Assembly (NCBI GenBank): GCA_965202845.1
Contig: OZ241856.1
Span: forward strand, 434,001 to 498,000
Length of the DNA: 64,000 nucleotides
Direction of reading: 5' to 3'
Source: CBDATA01 sp965202845
Lineage (GTDB): Bacteria; Acidobacteriota; Vicinamibacteria; Marinacidobacterales; Marinacidobacteraceae
The notes beneath the pieces were generated by a model. It was not told where the DNA came from, did not search any database, and saw nothing but the letters and a program-made list of their open reading frames with translations. The position numbers and the translations under genes are program-made. Of the stretch, positions 8,389 to 16,399 are shown piece after piece (the stretch's first letter is position 1; the number at the start of each line of letters is the position of its first letter).

Positions 8389-10578
8389 ATGAAAACCCTT
8401 ACCCCCCCCCCCCCCCGAAATTACGGGGTGTTCGGCGTGAGCCGCCTGCTCGCGCTGATGCTCGGCGCCGGATTGGCGCTCGCCGCGTGCGGCGACGAGG
8501 AGGAGCCCGCCCCTGCGCCGGCTCCCGCCCCTGCGCCCGCCCCGGCTCCGGCCCCCGCACCTGAGCCGGCCCCCGAACCCGCTCCCGCCCCGGAGCCGAC
8601 TCCCGAACCCGAGCCGGAACCCGAGCCGGAGCCGTTCACGATCTCCATGACGCCCCCGATGGCGGATATGGACAAGGACTGCATGGGGTACGCCCTGTGC
8701 CCGGACGCCCTGACCGATGCGAAGAAGGCGATGGCCAGCGTGAACGGGAAGATGGTGGTGAAGACTTCGCACGACGCGATCCTCGTCCCGATGTGGCTGG
8801 ACCCGGTTCCGAACGGGGTCGGGGTCACCGGCGGGATGGACAACATGCCGTTTGCGAACGTCGACTGGAAGGCGATGCAGTCGGAGGTGGTCGGGATGGG
8901 CGTGACCTTCAAGGCGACCCGAGTGCGTGTCGGTGTCGGTGGGGGGGGCGCCGGTCAGGAGGCGGTTCCGGAGAGCGAGGTGATGCACATCACTTGCGGC
9001 CCGTTCGCCTGCTCGGAGGCGTCGATGACGAAGCCGGCGGCGCCGGAAATCTCCGCCATGAATTCGGCGGTCTGCGCCGCGTGGGATCCGGACATGGAGC
9101 TTCAGGTCGGGATCATCGACAACGACATCCAGACTCTCGGAAATCCCACGGGTGGAGTAGGCACTTTTGGTTCCCATCGGGGGGTCTGGGTGCAGGACAA
9201 CGGGGTCGATCTCGGCTGGTTGTCGAGTTCCCATGTGCCGATGGCCGTTAAGCACGTGTTCGCCGGGGACGGGAGGGAGTACAGCGCCATGGGGCCGGAT
9301 GCGGTGAAGGGAACCGGGAAGCCGCTCAAGATCAGCCTCAAGGACAACTCTCCCTACGATCCTGGCGTCCAGTGGCGGAAACTCAGTGCGGAGGGGACGA
9401 CGACCGCCAATAGGCTCTCCACCCTCACCCGACTCGAGAATCTGTCCGAGGCCTGCGTCCCCGCCACAAGCGTCACGACATCGGCTGGATACGCCACAGT
9501 CGCATACGGCGGGGTCAAGCGTGGTGATGTCCACCGCCCGGACGAGTGCTTTCGGATCCGGGCCGATTCGGAGTTGAGCAATCCGATGGTCGAGGGACCC
9601 GGGATCGTCGTCAATTATCTGGACGGATACAGCGTGGAGGTCTCCCCCAAGGATCCCGTGCTCTGGGGGAAGGTCGCATGGAAGGAGGGGCCGCTCAAGG
9701 ATCTGAAATGCGCCCCGATGACCTTCGCCGCCGCCGATCAGGTCGATATCTGCGAGTTGTTCGAGGAGGAGGTCGATCACGCCCTTTCGACCGACTGGGG
9801 CAATGTGAAGCTGCACGCCAGGGATCGGGCCGGCGCCAGCGTGAGCGATTCGACCGCCACGTCCATAAACGCCCAGGACGGCGGCCATGTCCTCGGCAAC
9901 TGGGAGGTCGGCCTCAAGGACTGGGACAAAGCCACTCCGGTTCTGCCGAAGTTCCGCCGTTTCAAGCGGCTCTTCTTCGACGACAACCTGAACGGCAAGA
10001 TCATTGATGGCCCCAACGAACCCCTTTACGGAGTCGTCACCGGCAGGTTCCCCACCGCCAGCTGGAAGAATTACGACAATTACGTGACCGCCAACAAAAC
10101 CGGCAAGAAGTCCCGTATCGTGCACAACTTCTACGGGTTGCAGCAGCTCAAGGACTCGTCGGTCGTCCTGTTGCAGGAATGGCACCTGGCGAACATCCAC
10201 TTCATCTGGAAGTCGCTGATGGACGGCGATGGGGATCCGACGATGGGCGACTTCGGCAAGGTGGACCTCTACAACGGCACGGCGACCACCGACGCGGCCA
10301 AGGGGAAGCCGGACGGCAAGGCGGACAACTACCCGTCCACCGACGATGCGCACATGTGTTCGGACGCCGACGGCAAGGGGTGCGACGCCTCCTGGGAGAT
10401 GGACTACGACGTCCTGTTCGGCGACGGCATCTACGGCTGCGAGACGACCCGGACGGTGACCATCAGCTGCGAGTGGGACGCGCAGGGGATGATGAAGGCG
10501 AATCCGCCGGACACCATCAACGGCAACCTCGCCACGAGCGGCAACCTGGCGAACTTCGCCAAGTGCGTGGCGAAGTAG
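8389..10578 (+). CDS. Phase-variable surface lipoprotein, copy 2 (phase ON as written)
   Basis: A 729-residue predicted lipoprotein. The ATG at 8389 has GAGG eight bases upstream; the longer open frame to 8323 starts inside the promoter and is rejected. Fifteen C after ATG-AAA-ACC-CTT-A put the gene in frame: MKTLTPPPPRNYGVF, hydrophobic core, lipobox LAAC with Cys34 as the lipidated residue. A 41-residue Pro-Ala/Pro-Glu stalk follows. The conserved N-terminal block is nearly identical to copy 1; a hypervariable loop lies between VGIIDND and DNGVDLGW. The C-terminal third (FDDNLNGK, WKSLMDGDGDPTMGDFGKVDLYNG, GCETTRT, NFAKCVAK) is nearly identical to copy 1. The function is unknown; a surface antigen or adhesin is the natural guess. 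Confidence 0.88.
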   Translation: MKTLTPPPPRNYGVFGVSRLLALMLGAGLALAACGDEEEPAPAPAPAPAPAPAPAPAPEPAPEPAPAPEPTPEPEPEPEPEPFTISMTPPMADMDKDCMGYALCPDALTDAKKAMASVNGKMVVKTSHDAILVPMWLDPVPNGVGVTGGMDNMPFANVDWKAMQSEVVGMGVTFKATRVRVGVGGGGAGQEAVPESEVMHITCGPFACSEASMTKPAAPEISAMNSAVCAAWDPDMELQVGIIDNDIQTLGNPTGGVGTFGSHRGVWVQDNGVDLGWLSSSHVPMAVKHVFAGDGREYSAMGPDAVKGTGKPLKISLKDNSPYDPGVQWRKLSAEGTTTANRLSTLTRLENLSEACVPATSVTTSAGYATVAYGGVKRGDVHRPDECFRIRADSELSNPMVEGPGIVVNYLDGYSVEVSPKDPVLWGKVAWKEGPLKDLKCAPMTFAAADQVDICELFEEEVDHALSTDWGNVKLHARDRAGASVSDSTATSINAQDGGHVLGNWEVGLKDWDKATPVLPKFRRFKRLFFDDNLNGKIIDGPNEPLYGVVTGRFPTASWKNYDNYVTANKTGKKSRIVHNFYGLQQLKDSSVVLLQEWHLANIHFIWKSLMDGDGDPTMGDFGKVDLYNGTATTDAAKGKPDGKADNYPSTDDAHMCSDADGKGCDASWEMDYDVLFGDGIYGCETTRTVTISCEWDAQGMMKANPPDTINGNLATSGNLANFAKCVAK
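8402..8416 (+). repeat. Poly-C tract, 15 bases, phase switch of copy 2
   Basis: Fifteen C encode four prolines plus parts of the flanking codons and keep the start codon joined to the lipoprotein frame (ON). It is followed by GAAATTACGGGG, shared with copies 1 and 4. Confidence 0.87.
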
Positions 10579-10597
10579 GCTCCTGATTCGTTTCGGA

Positions 10598-10629
10598 GAC
10601 CCCGGGGCCGACCCGCCCCGTGGTCTTGT
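10598..10629 (+). terminator. Terminator-like hairpin after copy 2
   Basis: The same hairpin as after copy 1 (stem 10598-10608 with 10615-10625), but with one G-to-T change at 10621 that breaks a pair in the right arm. It is part of the duplicated unit and may terminate less well, allowing read-through into copy 3. Confidence 0.65.
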
Positions 10630-10637
10630 GGTATGGT
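10629..10637 (+). promoter_or_regulatory. Candidate extended -10 promoter of lipoprotein copy 3
   Basis: TGGTATGGT, identical in sequence and position to the element before copy 2. The leader then carries GAGG ahead of the ATG at 10701. Confidence 0.45.
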
Positions 10638-10700
10638 GCGCGGGCATCCGGGGGCGTCCCGTCCCTGTACTTCTTTCGCTTTTTTTGCGAGGTCCTTGAT

Positions 10701-12815
10701 ATGAAAACCCTTACCCCCCCCCCCCGAATTATTTATGGGTGGCTGATTCCGGCGCTCGTTTGTGCCTTGGCGCTCGCCGGGTGCGGCGACGAGGAGGAGC
10801 CCGCCCCCGCGCCGGCTCCCGCTCCGGCGCCTGCGCCAGCTCCGGCCCCGGCGCCCGAGCCGGCCCCGGAACCCGCTCCCGCCCCGGAACCGACTCCCGA
10901 GCCGGAACCGGAACCCGAACCGGAGCCGTTCACGATCTCCATGACGCCCCCGGCGGCGGACATGGACAAGGACTGCATGGGGTACGCCCTGTGCCCGGAC
11001 GCTCTGACCGACGCGAAGAAGGCGATGGCTTCGGTGAACGGAAAGATGGTGGTGAAGAGTTCGCACGACGCGATCCTCGTCCCGATGTGGCTGGATCCGG
11101 TTCCGAACGGGGTCGGCGTCACCGGCGGCATGGACAACATGCCGTTCATGAATGTCGACTGGAAGGCGATGCAGTCGGAGGTGGTCGGGATGGGCGTGAC
11201 CTTCAAGGCGACCCGAGTGAGTGTGGGCGCCGGCCAGGAGACGGTTCCGGAGAGCGAGGTGATGCACATCACCTGCGGGCCGTTCCGGTGCTCGGAGGCG
11301 TCGATGACGAAGCCGGCGGCGCCGGAGATTTCCGCCGCCGACTCGGCGGTCTGCGCCGCTTGGGACCCGGACTTGGAGCTTCAGGTCGGCAGGATCGACA
11401 ACGATGCCTATCAACAAAACACAGGCTTTCCAAGAGGAACTCTAACAGGAATAAGTGTAGCAGCCAACCCGATCCATTGGTACGGAGACAACGGAGTGGA
11501 TGTTGGCTGGTTGTCGAGTTCCCCGGCGGCGATGACCGTGAAGCACGTGTTTTCCGGGGACGTAAAGCCTTACAGCGTCAAGGGGCCCAATTCGACGAAG
11601 GGGATCGACAAGCCGCTCGCGGTTGCTTTGAAGGACAACCGGCCCTGGTACCCCGGCGTACAGATCGATAAAATCACAGGCCCATCCAACAGCGCGGCTC
11701 GCAGCAAAATAACCGATCTGTCCGAGGCCTGCATGCCCGCCACCGCGTACAGTTCGACGGCGAGCGGCGTATTCCGGCCGGACGCGTGTTTCCGGGTTCG
11801 AGCTGTTGGAGACGCGAATGTGCCCCTGGGGCCCGGCCTGCCCGGAGGACTGGGCAGGATCGTGAACTACCTGGACGCTTACAGCGTGGAAGTTTCTCCC
11901 GGAGATCCGATGGTCTGGGGCAAGGTGGCATGGAAGAATGGGGCGCTCAAGGATCTGGCATGTCCGTCCATGTCCTTCCCGGCTTCCGATCAGGTCGACA
12001 TTTGCGAGTTGTTCGAGGATGAGGTGGACCAGGCGCTCGCCAAGGGCTGGGGCGACGTCACGCTGAAAACCAGGGCGCGACCGGGCGCGACCGCCAAGGA
12101 TGTATTGCGCAACTCGATCTCGTCGAGCTCGAACGCCGCCGCGATGGACGCCGGAACCGTGATCGCCCAGTGGGAGGCGCTCCCCAAGGAAGCGAAGTCG
12201 CGTCGTTTCAAGCGCCTCTATTTCGACGACAACCTGAACGGCAAGCTGATCGACGGCCCCAACCAGACTCTTTATGGAACCGTCCTGGGCACGTCCAATC
12301 CCGGGGCGACCAACACGCTTGATGCCGTACTGGGCGATGTCCATGGTGGAGCCAAAACCCGCGTCATGCACAATGTGTACGGATATGAGACATTGCTCCA
12401 TCAGCTAAACATCAACTTCATCTGGATGCCGCTGATGGATGGCGATGGGGATCCGACCATGGGGGACTTCGGCAAGGTGGATCTTTTCGGCGCGGACAGC
12501 GACGCCACTGCGAGCGGCAACGACAAGAAAGCGCCGGACGGCAAGGCGGACAACTATCCGTCGCCGGATGACGCCAACATGTGTTCGGACACCGACGGCA
12601 AGGGGTGCGACGCCTCGTGGGAGATGGATTACGACGTCCTCTTCGGCGACGGCATCTTCGGCTGCGAGACGACCCGGACGGTGACCATCAGCTGCGAGTG
12701 GGACGCGCAGGGCATGATGAAGGCGAATCCGCCGGACAACCCGAACGGCAACATCCACGCCGGTAGCGGCGACGACGCGAACATCCACAACTTCGCCAAG
12801 TGCGTGGCGAAGTAG
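10701..12815 (+). CDS. Phase-variable surface lipoprotein, copy 3 (phase ON as written)
   Basis: A 704-residue predicted lipoprotein from the ATG at 10701. Twelve C keep it in frame: MKTLTPPPRIIYGWLIP, then lipobox LAGC with Cys28. A 41-residue Pro-Ala/Pro-Glu stalk follows. The conserved N-terminal block is kept, but the middle differs strongly from copies 1-2: a 30-odd-residue AT-rich insert follows IDNDAYQQ, and RSKITDLSEACMPATAYSSTASG has its own sequence. The C-terminal block keeps FDDNLNGKLIDGPN, MDGDGDPTMGDFGKVDL, DTDGKGCDASWE and NFAKCVAK. No terminator follows; the convergent pfkB-type gene ends 18 bases away. Sequence similarity to copies 1-2 stops right at the stop codon. Confidence 0.88.
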   Translation: MKTLTPPPRIIYGWLIPALVCALALAGCGDEEEPAPAPAPAPAPAPAPAPAPEPAPEPAPAPEPTPEPEPEPEPEPFTISMTPPAADMDKDCMGYALCPDALTDAKKAMASVNGKMVVKSSHDAILVPMWLDPVPNGVGVTGGMDNMPFMNVDWKAMQSEVVGMGVTFKATRVSVGAGQETVPESEVMHITCGPFRCSEASMTKPAAPEISAADSAVCAAWDPDLELQVGRIDNDAYQQNTGFPRGTLTGISVAANPIHWYGDNGVDVGWLSSSPAAMTVKHVFSGDVKPYSVKGPNSTKGIDKPLAVALKDNRPWYPGVQIDKITGPSNSAARSKITDLSEACMPATAYSSTASGVFRPDACFRVRAVGDANVPLGPGLPGGLGRIVNYLDAYSVEVSPGDPMVWGKVAWKNGALKDLACPSMSFPASDQVDICELFEDEVDQALAKGWGDVTLKTRARPGATAKDVLRNSISSSSNAAAMDAGTVIAQWEALPKEAKSRRFKRLYFDDNLNGKLIDGPNQTLYGTVLGTSNPGATNTLDAVLGDVHGGAKTRVMHNVYGYETLLHQLNINFIWMPLMDGDGDPTMGDFGKVDLFGADSDATASGNDKKAPDGKADNYPSPDDANMCSDTDGKGCDASWEMDYDVLFGDGIFGCETTRTVTISCEWDAQGMMKANPPDNPNGNIHAGSGDDANIHNFAKCVAK
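10714..10725 (+). repeat. Poly-C tract, 12 bases, phase switch of copy 3
   Basis: Twelve C, the shortest of the four, in the ON register. The bases after it (GAATTATTTATGGG) diverge from the GAAATTACGGG seen in the other copies. A shorter tract should switch less often. Confidence 0.85.
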
Positions 12816-12833
12816 GATTTCGCTTGCGCTGAT

Positions 12834-13844
12834 TCAGAATCGGGCCCCGGGGTTCTTCCTCTCCTCTTCGGGCAGCCGGGGCCCGTGGACGCTGACCACC
12901 TGGGCGGCGATCCGGGAAGCGAGCCGTCCGGCCTCGGCGGGCGGCAAGCCCCGGGCCAGCCCGGCGAGCAGTCCGGCGGCGTAGAGATCGCCGGCGCCGC
13001 TGGTGTCCACCACCGGAACCGGCTCCGGCGCGATCCGGATGCGCTCCGTCCCCCGGATGAGAATCGACCCCTCGCCGCCCAGGGTGAGGGCGGTGAGAGC
13101 GTTCCATCCGGCCAGAACGTCGGCGGCTCGATCCGGGTTCCGGGCGCCGGTCAGATGCAGGGCCTCGTCCCGGTTCACGAAAAAGAGGCCGATCGGCCCT
13201 TCGAGGAGTTCCCGCACCGCGTCCCGCGCGACGTCCATCACGAACCCGTCGGATGCGGAAAGGGCGACGGTCACGCCGTGTTTGGCAGCCTTTCGGGACA
13301 TCTCCAGCACCGTCCGGCGCGCGACCGGGTTGGTGAGCGCATAGCCTTCGAAATAGAGGAAGCGGGCGTCTTCCACGAGCTCCATGTCGAAGGCGGCTAG
13401 GGCGATGTCCGGCGCCACGCCCAGGTGGGTCAGCATGGTGCGCTGTCCGTCGGGAGTGGTCATGACCAGGCTCACGCCGGTCTGCCCGGATCCCGGGACC
13501 ACCAGCCGCGAGCCGGGCCGGACCCCGGACCGGATCAGTTCGTCCCGGAACAGGCGTCCGTTTTCGTCGTCGGACACCCGACCGAAGAAGGCTGTTTCCG
13601 CCCCGAGCCGGGCGGCGCCCGCCGCGGTGTTTGCGGCCGACCCTCCCGGCGCGCGCCCGATTTCGACTCCGTCGAGGCGGGAGAGGGCGGCGGCCTGCTC
13701 CGCTCCGCTGACCAGGCTCATGTGCCCCTTGGGGTAGCCGGTGGCGGCGAGCCGCTCGTCCGGGACCAGCGCGATGGCGTCCACCAGCGCGTTCCCCACC
13801 GTCACGATGCGTGCGCGTTTTGCGGTCGCTGCTTTCGGGTCCAT
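12834..13844 (-). CDS. PfkB-family carbohydrate/nucleoside kinase (adenosine-kinase-like)
   Basis: A 336-residue ribokinase/PfkB-fold kinase that phosphorylates a sugar or nucleoside hydroxyl with ATP. It shows the N-terminal family signature APGGSAANTAAGAARLG and the C-terminal signature DTSGAGDLYAAGLL, whose last Asp is the catalytic base. The start region (IVTVGNALVDAIA) and length match the adenosine kinase/fructokinase-like bacterial subgroup; the exact substrate cannot be read. The ATG at 13844 overlaps the galactokinase stop (TAATG), so the two are co-transcribed, which hints at sugar metabolism. It converges on lipoprotein copy 3. Confidence 0.88.
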   Translation of the reverse strand: MDPKAATAKRARIVTVGNALVDAIALVPDERLAATGYPKGHMSLVSGAEQAAALSRLDGVEIGRAPGGSAANTAAGAARLGAETAFFGRVSDDENGRLFRDELIRSGVRPGSRLVVPGSGQTGVSLVMTTPDGQRTMLTHLGVAPDIALAAFDMELVEDARFLYFEGYALTNPVARRTVLEMSRKAAKHGVTVALSASDGFVMDVARDAVRELLEGPIGLFFVNRDEALHLTGARNPDRAADVLAGWNALTALTLGGEGSILIRGTERIRIAPEPVPVVDTSGAGDLYAAGLLAGLARGLPPAEAGRLASRIAAQVVSVHGPRLPEEERKNPGARF

Positions 13845-15064
13845 TACGGAACGGGAAACACGCCGGCGCCGTCCGCCGGCGTCGCATCCAGAAGCGACGT
13901 ATCCGCCGGAACGCCGCGGGGTTCGTAGAAGGTCTTGCGGAGCCGATCCCGGACGCCGGCGGCGGAATCCGGTTCCGCCAGCGCCACCACCGACCCGCCG
14001 AACCCGGCGCCGGTGAGCCGGGCGCCCAGCGCGCCGGCGTCGGTCGTCGCCGCCGTCAGGTCGTCAAGAGCGGGAACGCTGACCTCGAAATCGCACCGGA
14101 GCGAGCGGTGCGCCTCGTTCAGGATGCGGCCCAGCGCCGGGGCGTCGCCCTCGGCGAGGGCGCGGATGGCGTCCCGGGTGCGCTCCGCCTCGGACAGCAG
14201 GTGGCGGAAGCGGCGATCGAGCGGCGGGGGCAGGGCGCGGGCGGCCCGCCGCAGCGCGTCCGCCGAGGTTTCGGCGAAGGGCGGCGGGTAGGCGGGGCCG
14301 AAGCCGCCGCCGTCCGGCGGGACGTCCCGGAGACGGGCGACCGCGGCGGCGGCTTCACGCACCCGCTGATCGAAGGTCTGGCCTGTCGCGCCGACCTTCG
14401 CCGCGCGCTCCCCGCTGAAGGCGGCGAGGAAGCGGAAGCGGCGCGCATCCACCGGAATCCCTTGCCAGCCGGGGCGGTGGAAATCGATCCGGAGCGCGTG
14501 CCCGGCGCGCGCTCCGAGCGCCGCCGACTGATCCATGGCGCCGCCGGCGATGGCGACCCCGCGTTCGGCCGCCGCCAGCCGGAGTGCGAGTTCCGGGAGC
14601 GGCGGAGTTTCCCGACCGTTCGCCCGCAGCAGCGCCAGCGCCGTCGCCACCACCAGCGAGGACGAGGAGGAGAGGCCCGAGGCGATCGGCAGGTTCGAGA
14701 CCACCATGCCGTCGAATCCGGCATCCCCGGAGACCGCGCGGGCGGCGGCGCCGGGATAGCGGCCCCAGCTCCGGGACGGCGCGTCTTCCGCCGCGAAGTG
14801 GAGATCCTCGAACTCCGCTCTCTCGTTCGCGCAACGGATCGTCCGGTCGGAACGCGGGCGAAAGGCGATGGCGATGCCGCGCGACAGGGCGAACGGCAGC
14901 ACCGGAAGCTGGCAGTAGTCCACGTGCTCGCCAATCAGGTTGACCCTTCCGGGAGCGAACGCCACACCTTCGGGTTGCGCCCGGTAGCGCTCCTGGAACG
15001 CCGCAGCCGCCCGCCGGAGCAGCGCCTCCCGGTCGGGATTCAAGCGGCTTTGGCCTGGCGTCAA
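13844..15064 (-). CDS. galK: Galactokinase (GHMP kinase)
   Basis: A 406-residue cytoplasmic kinase converting galactose and ATP to galactose-1-phosphate (Leloir pathway). The galactokinase signature APGRVNLIGEHVDY is at residues 37-50 (Val replaces the usual Thr before Asp-Tyr). The GHMP ATP loop is LPIASGLSSSSSLV, followed by GGAMDQSAALG and the C-terminal LTGAGFGGSVVAL. The start is a TTG at 15064, overlapping the stop of the restriction-modification gene remnant (TTGA), with AAAGG nine bases upstream; a TTG at 15043 is an alternative. No other gal genes are adjacent. It is coupled to the downstream PfkB-type kinase by TAATG. Confidence 0.9.
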   Translation of the reverse strand: MTPGQSRLNPDREALLRRAAAAFQERYRAQPEGVAFAPGRVNLIGEHVDYCQLPVLPFALSRGIAIAFRPRSDRTIRCANERAEFEDLHFAAEDAPSRSWGRYPGAAARAVSGDAGFDGMVVSNLPIASGLSSSSSLVVATALALLRANGRETPPLPELALRLAAAERGVAIAGGAMDQSAALGARAGHALRIDFHRPGWQGIPVDARRFRFLAAFSGERAAKVGATGQTFDQRVREAAAAVARLRDVPPDGGGFGPAYPPPFAETSADALRRAARALPPPLDRRFRHLLSEAERTRDAIRALAEGDAPALGRILNEAHRSLRCDFEVSVPALDDLTAATTDAGALGARLTGAGFGGSVVALAEPDSAAGVRDRLRKTFYEPRGVPADTSLLDATPADGAGVFPVP

Positions 15065-16180
15065 ACGGCTTTACCTTTCGCGGCCAAGCGAATGGAAACA
15101 AGCTCGTGCAAGCTGTCGTAAATTCGTTGACGCTCCACCTGCAAACCGAACGCACGGATCACGATATTGTCAAAGGCTTGGCGATCCGCTTGTTCCAGTT
15201 CTTCGGAAACAGAGAGTATTTCCCGGCGCAGAAGGGGTGAGAACGCATCAAGTACTGCTATCTTCATCTTCGATTCCGGGATGCTCGGATCAAGAACATG
15301 CATGCGCGCTTCAATGCGATCCTTGTTCAAATCCAGCGCTCCCAAGCCTCGGCCAAATCCCAAACCTTCGATGAGAAACATGCCGATGGTCGAGTTCATC
15401 AACGCATGAAACAAGGCGATGTCGGCACTGGATTTCGACGCGAGCCGAACGAACCGCTGATCCGCAAACGCCGGCGGATCAAGGCGGCCCACGAATAGTC
15501 GATCTCCAGGATTTATGGACATGACCAGCTCCGCAAGCCGGTCGGCCTTCATTTCATACCATTGATTCTTGCCGGAGGAGAGTCGCTGAATATTTTCTGG
15601 CGTCTTGAATCTGCTTATCCATTGCAGTGCTCCATGATGCCCAAGCTGATGCAATTCTTCGATTGTTCTGGAACATGAAAATGCTTCATGGGTCGCCTGA
15701 CCGGTCAATTGTGTGAAATTTTCGGAGCTTTTTGCCAAGGGGCGAATGTATTCGGCCTCGATGCCGTGTTTTTCTCCTGGATAGAAAAGGGCGTTCAATC
15801 CTCTTCGCTCACCCCTGCGAATATGGAAATGTTTTTTCAGGTATGTCAACGGCACATGCAAGACCCAATCAACGTCCACGAACTGGGCATTTCCTGCCAG
15901 ACCATATTTGTCGAATTGAACCAATCTGTCCGTTTCCACTGTACGAATACGCGCCGCGTCCGTATGAACTTGACCCAATTTGATTTGGGCGGCGACCGAG
16001 CTTGGACTGTCCTTTCCTGTCGGCCCATCCAATGACTTGCGCAATACGACAAATTTGATTTGGCCATCGCCTGTATGCGTGCCTGCTTTCTTTTCCAAGA
16101 TCAAAACGTTGGTCACGACCTCACTATTCTGAAACCATCGATCGGATCCGGATGAAATGACACACTTCAAGTCAAAATAT
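15061..16180 (-). pseudogene. Type IIG-like restriction-modification enzyme, C-terminal fragment (gene split by IS)
   Basis: This is the 3' part (about 370 residues) of a large methyltransferase-nuclease gene whose 5' part lies at 17649-19266. It begins within the target duplication with YFDLKCVISSG, the stretch after motif IV seen in N6-adenine methylases, then SDRWFQNSEVVTNVLILEKK. The rest is the likely DNA target-recognition region. The open frame extends to an ATG at 16236 inside the insertion sequence, so a short fusion could be translated, but it lacks the catalytic motifs. Base composition is clearly more AT-rich than the neighbours, a sign of transfer. Its TGA overlaps the TTG start of galK. 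Confidence 0.85.
16173..16180. repeat. 8-bp target-site duplication, left copy
   Basis: CAAAATAT here is repeated exactly at 17649-17656. The copies bracket the insertion sequence. Joining the flanks at one copy restores a continuous reading frame in the interrupted gene. Confidence 0.93.
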
Positions 16181-16215
16181 GCCTCAATTGAGATTTGAGT
16201 GGGTAGAATGGAGAC

Positions 16216-16285
16216 CGCCGGGATTCCGGGTGTCAAGGGCGGGCTTGCACGGCGTAGCGAACCCTTGACTCACGGAATCCGGCGG
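16216..16285. promoter_or_regulatory. Imperfect hairpin inside the IS left end
   Basis: Arms 16216-16239 and 16262-16285 (GCCGGGATTCCG...GTCAAGGG against CCCTTGAC...CGGAATCCGGC) form a long imperfect stem with a loop of about 22 bases, between the left inverted repeat and the transposase. Its role is unknown; it may limit transposase expression from outside promoters. Confidence 0.55.
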
Positions 16286-16294
16286 GCACGCTCG

Positions 16295-16379
16295 AAAAAG
16301 GGTCGAAAGCGGGAAGCCGCAACCGTCCCCAGCCAGCGTCGCCACACACCAATGGAACACTTTTCCCGCTTTCGACCCT
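16295..16379 (-). terminator. 17-bp perfect inverted repeat, terminator-like on the minus strand
   Basis: Arms 16299-16315 and 16363-16379 are perfect complements (AGGGTCGAAAGCGGGAA and its reverse complement) with a 47-base loop. Read on the minus strand, the stem is followed by TTTTT, so it looks like a terminator for transcripts running antisense to the transposase. On the plus strand it forms a leader hairpin that ends seven bases before the transposase ribosome-binding site. Confidence 0.55.
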
Positions 16380-16399
16380 GAAAAAAAGGAGCGCATCCA

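Noticed and set aside
6925..10647. A 1240-codon minus-strand frame across lipoprotein copies 1-2
   Set aside because: It is antisense to two conserved paralogues, has a His/Arg/Val-rich composition, and spans a terminator and promoter.
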